Assembly (NCBI RefSeq): GCF_027853245.1
Contig: NZ_JAPTZM010000006.1
Origin: Atlantibacter subterraneus
GTDB lineage: Bacteria; Pseudomonadota; Gammaproteobacteria; Enterobacterales; Enterobacteriaceae
Direction: 5' to 3' (one strand)
DNA: 64,000 bases
This document shows positions 60,382 through 64,000 of the stretch, piece after piece. Positions within the stretch are counted from its first letter, which is position 1. Every line of letters starts with the position of its first letter. The notes under the pieces were generated by a model. It was not told the origin of the DNA. It worked only from the letters and a program-made list of their open reading frames with translations, and made no database searches. The position numbers and the translations under genes are program-made.

Positions 60382-61186
60382 TTTTATTATCTCCAGAAAA
60401 ATTAAGGGAAGAGCGAAATTGCTGACGTTGTCGGCAGGCATCGCCGTAGTGAGAGAAGATCTGCTGTGCTAATGGGCTGTGCCCCAGTGACATTTCAGGG
60501 TGCCACTGCAGCCCCATTACCAGGCCGGGAGAGTCCGAAGCGGTAAAAGCTTCAATCAGGCCATCTGGCGCAAGGGCCTCGATGCGCAATCCCTGCCCCA
60601 GCGTACTGACACCCTGATGATGAAGTGAGTTAACGCTAACGTGTGGCGCTCTTGTCAGCGTCGAAAGCAACCCGCAGGGCATAATCTCGACGAGATGACT
60701 GTCTTCATACCAGCAAGTTAAAGGACGATCGTGGCAGCCTTCCCGATGATCCAGCGCATTAGGCCGCTCATGGACGGCACGATCGAGAGTTCCGCCAAAA
60801 AATACATTGAGCTCCTGAAAACCCCGACAGATAGCTAACAGAGGGATGCCCTGCTCTATCACCTGGGGAAGTAGTGAAAAAACGGTTTCATCGCGATAAA
60901 TATCCTTCAGCGTCTGCTCCGGTAGCGGTTCGGCCTGATAGCGCTCAGCGGCGACGTTCGACGGGCTACCTGGCAGCATGACACCGTCCACCGTTGATAA
61001 TAACGTCGGTAAATCAAGCATCTCCGGGCTGACAGGCAATAACACTGGCATCACATTTGCCGCTTCATGTAACGCCCGGAGATAGGTTTCCGGCACCGCA
61101 TGCACAGGATGCTGGAAATAACTGATTCGATCGCAGATCACCGCTACTACTGGCCGGGGGTTAGCGAGGTCTATGCTTTGCATCAT
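60353..61186 (-). CDS. PuuD-like class I glutamine amidotransferase-fold hydrolase
   Basis: A 277-residue protein of the gamma-glutamyl-gamma-aminobutyrate hydrolase family (peptidase C26). The nucleophile elbow ICRGFQELN near residue 122 contains the catalytic Cys; the His-Glu pair is in MGLQWHPEMSLG near residue 235; the substrate segment VDGVMLPGSPSNVAAERY matches the family GG(S/P)xxV region. E. coli PuuD cleaves gamma-glutamyl-GABA in putrescine breakdown, but no other puu gene is here. First gene of an operon with the DUF2817 protein and the transporter, divergent from a LysR regulator. ATG at 61183 is an alternative start. Confidence 0.88.
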   Translation of the reverse strand: MMQSIDLANPRPVVAVICDRISYFQHPVHAVPETYLRALHEAANVMPVLLPVSPEMLDLPTLLSTVDGVMLPGSPSNVAAERYQAEPLPEQTLKDIYRDETVFSLLPQVIEQGIPLLAICRGFQELNVFFGGTLDRAVHERPNALDHREGCHDRPLTCWYEDSHLVEIMPCGLLSTLTRAPHVSVNSLHHQGVSTLGQGLRIEALAPDGLIEAFTASDSPGLVMGLQWHPEMSLGHSPLAQQIFSHYGDACRQRQQFRSSLNFSGDNKNESIRPVAV

Positions 61187-61291
61187 ATTTTCCCGTTGAA
61201 CAAAATTTAGCTAAATGTTACTTATTTGTTTAACTTTCGTGAAATGCAGATTAATCGCCAATTCCATGCATAAATTGCAAGTGGGGCCGTC
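61187..61291. promoter_or_regulatory. LysR-type divergent promoter region
   Basis: The 105-bp gap holds a perfect 12-bp palindrome ATTTAGCTAAAT (61205-61216) and TGCA-TAAAT-TGCA (61267-61279), which fits the T-N11-A form of LysR sites. They lie near the hydrolase and regulator starts respectively, typical of autoregulated divergent LysR units. Confidence 0.45.
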
Positions 61292-62230
61292 ATGAACACC
61301 CGTCAGCTGAAACACTTTATCGCTTTGCTGGACAATCCCTCATTGAGTGCCGCTGCGGAAGAAGTGCATCTGAGCCAGCCAGCCTTTTCACGCAGCATTC
61401 GCGCACTGGAAGAACAGTTAAATGTGCCTTTGTTTACGCGCAGCGATCGTCGCCTGCGGCCAACGCCGTATGCGCTTGCATGGGAAGCCACGGCCCGCCG
61501 GATAGTGATGAATGAGAATGAAGGAAAACGTCACTTACAGATGATGCAATCAGGGAAATCAGGACGGGTCGCATTGGGTATGGGCTCTTCACTCATGGAT
61601 GAACTCATTTGCCCTTTGCTGGATAAACTGCTGCGCGATTTGCCGGAAGTGCAGATTAACTTCAGCGTGGATACCTCCGCACCGCTGCTGAATTTGCTAC
61701 GCACCCGACAAATTGACTTCTTTGTCGGCGATGCAAGTATTGCGCGCTATCAACAAGATTTAGTGGTTGAAAGCCTGTTTACCTGCGGTTTTGCATGGTA
61801 TGCCAGCAGTCAACATCCGCTGGCGAAAACAACAGATATTGATATCGCAATGATCAAAGCATGGCCGATGGTGATTGCTGCCGGTTATTTTGATCCTGCG
61901 GTTGTGGAGCATATGGAAAGTCTTTATGACTTACACTCTGGCCTGTACCAACATTTCCGCGTAATGAGTAACGACTTTCAGCTCGTTCGCCATCTCCTGG
62001 ATTCCAGTGACGCCATCCTCGCAGCGACTGATATTTCTATGATACGTGCTGTTGAAACGGGTAAGGTCGTGAAGCTCCATGTGTCTCCACCACTGGCACT
62101 GACATTAACCCTGGGAATTTTGCGATTGGCCGATTGCGAACTTCCCCCCGTCTGCGAACGCGTGATGGATTCAATACGCCAGTGTTTTAAACATACCGAA
62201 ATACGCAGAGCACAATTGCCAAACCAATAA
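61292..62230 (+). CDS. LysR-family regulator of the hydrolase-transporter operon
   Basis: A 312-residue regulator with the N-terminal winged helix-turn-helix (MNTRQLKHFIALLDNPSLSA, then AAEEVHLSQPAFSRSIRALE, residues 21-40) and a LysR substrate-binding domain. The effector part starts near residue 90 with GRVALGMGSSLMDEL. It is divergent from the PuuD-like gene and very likely controls that operon together with its own gene. The inducer is probably the transported compound or its breakdown product, unknown. Confidence 0.93.
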   Translation: MNTRQLKHFIALLDNPSLSAAAEEVHLSQPAFSRSIRALEEQLNVPLFTRSDRRLRPTPYALAWEATARRIVMNENEGKRHLQMMQSGKSGRVALGMGSSLMDELICPLLDKLLRDLPEVQINFSVDTSAPLLNLLRTRQIDFFVGDASIARYQQDLVVESLFTCGFAWYASSQHPLAKTTDIDIAMIKAWPMVIAAGYFDPAVVEHMESLYDLHSGLYQHFRVMSNDFQLVRHLLDSSDAILAATDISMIRAVETGKVVKLHVSPPLALTLTLGILRLADCELPPVCERVMDSIRQCFKHTEIRRAQLPNQ

Positions 62231-62292
62231 AGTCTGGTCACTCACTCCCGGATGGGCATCCAGAAAGCAAGGTGCTGCCGGACGCGGTATTC

Positions 62293-62754
62293 TTATTTTT
62301 GCCCGGCTTTACGATAAATGTCTTGTCGATTGATTTGCCAGACAAAATCTTTCCGGTTCAAAGGGGCATACCCCAGCTTCTGATATAGCCAGGGCGCGCT
62401 GTCAGTGACCAGCATTATCCGTCGCAGACGTGACATCAGCGGATGGGCGTGACAGCATTCAATCAACCAACGGCCGAGACCACTCTTCTGATAATCATTT
62501 AGCACGTAGACGTCACACAAATAACCAAAAGTGGCATAGTCTGTGACCAGCCGGGCGAATCCGATTTGTCTTGTTCCATCCAGAAGAGCAAAACAAAGGC
62601 TGTTCTGGATGGATATCCTGACCGTTTCAGCATCAATGCCAGGCGCCCAGGACGATTGAGAGAGGTAATCGTGAATGGCTTCCAGTTGAAAAAAGGCGGG
62701 ATCGGTTGTGACAGTAAATTTGTCTTTGATAAAACTCAGAGGCTGATTATCCAT
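62293..62754 (-). CDS. GNAT-family N-acetyltransferase
   Basis: A 153-residue acetyltransferase with the GNAT acetyl-CoA motif in VYVLNDYQKSGLGRWLIECC (Gln/Arg-x-x-Gly-x-Gly/Ala region near residues 95-105) and VTDSAPWLYQKLGYAPL (beta-strand plus Tyr near 125). It resembles small YpeA- or arsN-like GNATs; substrate unknown. It is convergent with the LysR gene and divergent from the B3/B4 gene. Confidence 0.85.
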   Translation of the reverse strand: MDNQPLSFIKDKFTVTTDPAFFQLEAIHDYLSQSSWAPGIDAETVRISIQNSLCFALLDGTRQIGFARLVTDYATFGYLCDVYVLNDYQKSGLGRWLIECCHAHPLMSRLRRIMLVTDSAPWLYQKLGYAPLNRKDFVWQINRQDIYRKAGQK

Positions 62755-62829
62755 TGAACAACTCCTTATGAACTTACTTGTGATGAGACAAGCCCTACTG
62801 GCATACCGTGAAATACTCAGGATGCTTTC

Positions 62830-62870
62830 TCATCGGTCATTAAATTGACTTTTTTGGTCATCGGTCATTA
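62830..62870. repeat. Direct repeat TCATCGGTCATTA upstream of the B3/B4 gene
   Basis: The 13-mer occurs at 62830-62842 and 62858-62870, 28 bp apart, followed by a related GGTCAC at 62886. It lies 35-75 bp upstream of the B3/B4 protein start, so it is a probable operator for an unidentified regulator. GNAT is divergent on the other side. Confidence 0.5.
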
Positions 62871-62904
62871 TCATGGGATAAAATGGTCACTACAGGATTA
62901 TCAC

Positions 62905-63600
62905 GTGTTAACAGTTTCCCCGTCAATTGCCCCTGAAATTTATCGTATTGCTCCAGGTTTCCGGGCACTTAGTATCTACGTAAAAGCTGCGCCAGTGCTG
63001 AATCCCGACACTGGAGAAACGGCGCTGCGAAAAGCCTGTGAAGCAGTTCTGGCCGGTAAACCGGAATGGGCGGAATCTCATCTCGCCGCATGGGCTGACG
63101 TTTTTCAAAAGTTTGGTGCTAAACCGAAACGCACCCCTTGCTCAGCTGATGCGTTACGTAAGCGCGTATTACGTGACGGAACGATGCCAGCGCTCGATCC
63201 CATCGTTGATCTTTATAATGCCGTCAGCCTCCGCTATGCCGTACCAGTTGGTGGAGAGAATATCTCTGCCTATCAGGGTTCACCACGTCTGGCTGTGGCA
63301 AAAGGAACAGAGCCTTTTGATACTGTCAAAGAGGGTGAAACGGCCATTGAATATCCTTCACAAGGCGAGGTTATCTGGTGTGATGATATCGGCGTGACTT
63401 GCCGTCGCTGGAACTGGCGACAGGGGATCAGAACCCGCTTAGGCGTTGAAGCTCAGCAAATGTGGTTCATTCTGGAGAGTCTCCCACAGATGCCGCTGGA
63501 GACGCTTCACGAAGCCGGGAAGATGTTGACTGACGGCCTTGAAAAAATGATGCCCGGTCTGTGGTTTGACGTTGCTCTCATCGAAGAACAACACCAGTAA
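62905..63600 (+). CDS. B3/B4 tRNA-synthetase-beta-like domain protein
   Basis: A 231-residue protein related to the B3/B4 domain of phenylalanyl-tRNA synthetase beta, a family also encoded as stand-alone proteins next to dihydrodipicolinate-synthase-like genes. LRKRVLRDGTMPALDPIVDL and DLYNAVSLRYAVPVGGENIS are the typical segments (residues 95-125), followed by GEVIWCDDIGVTCRRWNWRQG. The start is taken as GTG at 62905 with GGATTATCAC upstream; a TTG at 62845 would read through the repeat region and give a non-matching leader. Possibly a hydrolase acting on mischarged tRNA or a free amino-acid derivative; function is unsettled. A DapA-family gene starts 21 bp downstream. Confidence 0.75.
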   Translation: MLTVSPSIAPEIYRIAPGFRALSIYVKAAPVLNPDTGETALRKACEAVLAGKPEWAESHLAAWADVFQKFGAKPKRTPCSADALRKRVLRDGTMPALDPIVDLYNAVSLRYAVPVGGENISAYQGSPRLAVAKGTEPFDTVKEGETAIEYPSQGEVIWCDDIGVTCRRWNWRQGIRTRLGVEAQQMWFILESLPQMPLETLHEAGKMLTDGLEKMMPGLWFDVALIEEQHQ

Positions 63601-63621
63601 TATCCTTCAGGAGAAACATCT

Positions 63622-64000
63622 ATGTTTACCGGCTTGTCGGCGTTTCCATTAACCCCAGTCACCGCCAGCGGCGTGGATGAAAAGGGCTTTAGCCATATTC
63701 TTTCTCGCCTTACAGAAGCTCGTGTTGATTCTATGGGCATCCTGGGGTCAACCGGAAGCTACGCCTATCTGACCCGGGAGCAGCGCAAGCGCGTAACAAC
63801 TCTGGCAAAACAGCATGCCGGGGATATCCCAATGATGGTGTGCGTGGGGGCGACCAGTACCGACGCCATTCTGCATCTGGCAGATGATGCACAGGCAGCT
63901 GGCGCGAATGCCCTGTTACTCCCGGCGGTCAGCTACCAGTCACTCCGTGACGAAGAAGTCTTCGCACTATTCGAGACCGTTACCCGAAACGTGTCTGTAC
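63622..64000 (+). CDS. Dihydrodipicolinate synthase / N-acetylneuraminate lyase family aldolase (partial, 5' end)
   Basis: The first 126 codons are in the window; the frame is open at the right edge. The N-terminal MFTGLSAFPLTPVTASGVDE, GILGSTGSYAYLTREQRKRV (the Gly-Ser/Thr-Thr-Gly-Glu equivalent, with Ser-Tyr in place of Glu-Ser) and MMVCVGATSTDAILHLADDA followed by GANALLLPAVSYQSL are the family's barrel strands 1-4. The Schiff-base Lys would lie beyond the window edge. Ribosome site CAGGAGAAACATCT. It forms a two-gene unit with the B3/B4 protein. The change at the Glu-Ser position hints that it is not a lysine-biosynthetic DapA. Confidence 0.82.
   Translation, partial: MFTGLSAFPLTPVTASGVDEKGFSHILSRLTEARVDSMGILGSTGSYAYLTREQRKRVTTLAKQHAGDIPMMVCVGATSTDAILHLADDAQAAGANALLLPAVSYQSLRDEEVFALFETVTRNVSV

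Noticed and set aside
1..64000. CRISPR array, tRNA, rRNA, insertion sequence or prophage attachment site
   Set aside because: No regularly spaced repeats, no tRNA-like cloverleaf and no transposase or integrase were recognised in the window.

Overview
The window is chromosomal DNA of an enteric gammaproteobacterium (Enterobacterales, family Enterobacteriaceae). Many products look like recognisable relatives of Escherichia coli proteins with the same gene order inside operons (hyf, cit, fuc, norVW), but the junctions between operons differ from E. coli. The genus cannot be settled from the sequence; a Klebsiella/Enterobacter/Kosakonia-type genome would fit. No rRNA, tRNA, CRISPR array, insertion sequence or prophage gene was found.

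Layout. 1-4.6 kb: a chaperone-usher fimbrial operon on the minus strand, whose terminal adhesin gene runs off the left edge. 5.1-5.9 kb: a two-gene nitrosative-stress operon, yeaR-ygbA, with a sigma-54 promoter candidate and NorR-like sites. 6-16.8 kb: L-fucose catabolism. fucI-fucK-fucU diverge from a ribose-type ABC importer, a LacI-family regulator, fucA and fucO; two copies of one operator lie in the divergent promoter region. 16.8-34.5 kb: a self-contained formate hydrogenlyase island. It has fdhF (cysteine at the selenocysteine position) with hydN, a formate channel, the activator HyfR, and the complete hydrogenase-4 operon hyfABCDEFGHIJ ending in a hycI-like maturation protease. Sigma-54 promoters and a shared upstream 10-mer tie the two structural operons together. 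34.7-35.7 kb: nikR and an intact hok/sok-type toxin-antitoxin locus missed by simple ORF length cut-offs. 35.8-38.6 kb: norV-norW with three NorR sites, but with no norR beside them; a DMT-family transporter sits upstream instead. 39.6-49 kb: citrate fermentation, citCDEFXG-citT, divergent from the two-component system citAB, followed by a convergent PAS-GGDEF diguanylate cyclase.

50.7-57.8 kb is the least explained part. It holds two flavoprotein subunits (a GlpA-like oxidase with a [2Fe-2S] domain and a partner disulfide-reductase-like protein), a DUF1937 protein, an EutH-type permease, a glycerol-kinase-like FGGY kinase and a DeoR-family regulator. TG-rich direct repeats of 9-11 bp recur at all its promoters. 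It reads as an uncharacterised polyol or amino-alcohol catabolic system. 57.9-62.2 kb encodes an MHS-family transporter, a DUF2817 metallopeptidase-like protein, a PuuD-like glutamine-amidotransferase-fold hydrolase and a divergent LysR regulator, probably one uptake-and-hydrolysis unit. The right end has a GNAT acetyltransferase, a B3/B4-domain protein and the start of a dihydrodipicolinate-synthase-family gene.

Common theme: anaerobic and fermentative life in a host or a rich environment (fucose, citrate, formate, nickel supply, NO detoxification), with adhesion and accessory catabolic islands. All functional statements rest on sequence-family recognition and motif inspection; no database search was run.
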